From assembly GCA_029264635.1 (NCBI GenBank), contig JARIAA010000111.1, forward strand, positions 1 to 6,431: a DNA stretch of 6,431 nucleotides. Direction: 5' to 3'. Positions within the stretch are counted from its first letter, which is position 1; every line of letters starts with the position of its first letter. The notes under the pieces are model-generated. The model had not been told where the DNA came from. It saw nothing but the letters and a program-made list of their open reading frames with translations, and made no database searches. Positions 6,404 through 6,431 of the stretch are shown here, in pieces. The translations under genes were made by a program, and so were the position numbers. The DNA comes from Psychrobacter sp. (lineage in GTDB: Bacteria; Pseudomonadota; Gammaproteobacteria; Pseudomonadales; Moraxellaceae).

Positions 6404-6419
6404 GTCTCTCACGGCAGAC
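6404..6419. promoter_or_regulatory. Short inverted repeat GTCT-N8-AGAC over the recN ribosome binding site
   Basis: GTCT (6404-6407) and AGAC (6416-6419) are perfect inverted copies eight bases apart and enclose the GAGAGA ribosome binding site of recN. It could be an operator half-site pair or a small mRNA hairpin. Four-base arms arise easily by chance. Confidence 0.15.
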
Positions 6420-6431
6420 AATTAACATTGA

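Overview
The window is a compact stretch of ordinary bacterial chromosome. All seven protein genes I can support lie on the minus strand, so the cluster is transcribed from right to left. Moderate GC content, AT-rich intergenic gaps and the style of the proteins suggest a gammaproteobacterium of the Moraxellaceae, most likely Psychrobacter. That placement is inference from protein resemblance and composition; no rRNA or other marker is present to prove it.

In order of transcription the layout is: recN (DNA repair SMC-like ATPase, 6399-4720); yqgE/algH (UPF0301 family, 4583-4020); ruvX/yqgF (RNase H-fold nuclease, 3928-3407); an unrecognised four-helix membrane protein (3265-2741); tusA (tRNA thiolation sulfur carrier, 2714-2445); a two-part class I methyltransferase with an NPPW motif (2364-1147); and xerD (tyrosine recombinase, 882 to the left edge). 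The xerD gene is cut by the window edge one codon after its catalytic tyrosine.

The yqgE-ruvX pair is a widely conserved neighbourhood. recN, ruvX and xerD all act on nucleic acids (break repair, Holliday-junction-like or pre-rRNA nuclease, chromosome dimer resolution), while tusA and possibly the methyltransferase belong to translation or RNA modification. The gaps run from 26 to 264 bases, so this is probably a set of co-oriented short transcription units rather than one tight operon. Only the membrane gene and tusA are close enough to make co-transcription likely.

Several starts deserve care. The methyltransferase starts at GTG, supported by a strong ribosome binding site. The longest possible reading frames of tusA, yqgE and recN overshoot the likely starts. 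The noncoding parts hold a REP-like palindrome between the methyltransferase and xerD, inside a 77-codon open stretch without a start codon, and an operator-like cluster of TGATTA/TAATCA half-sites upstream of the membrane gene. I found no tRNA, rRNA, CRISPR array, transposase, phage gene or defence system, and no convincing sign of a new multi-gene system.
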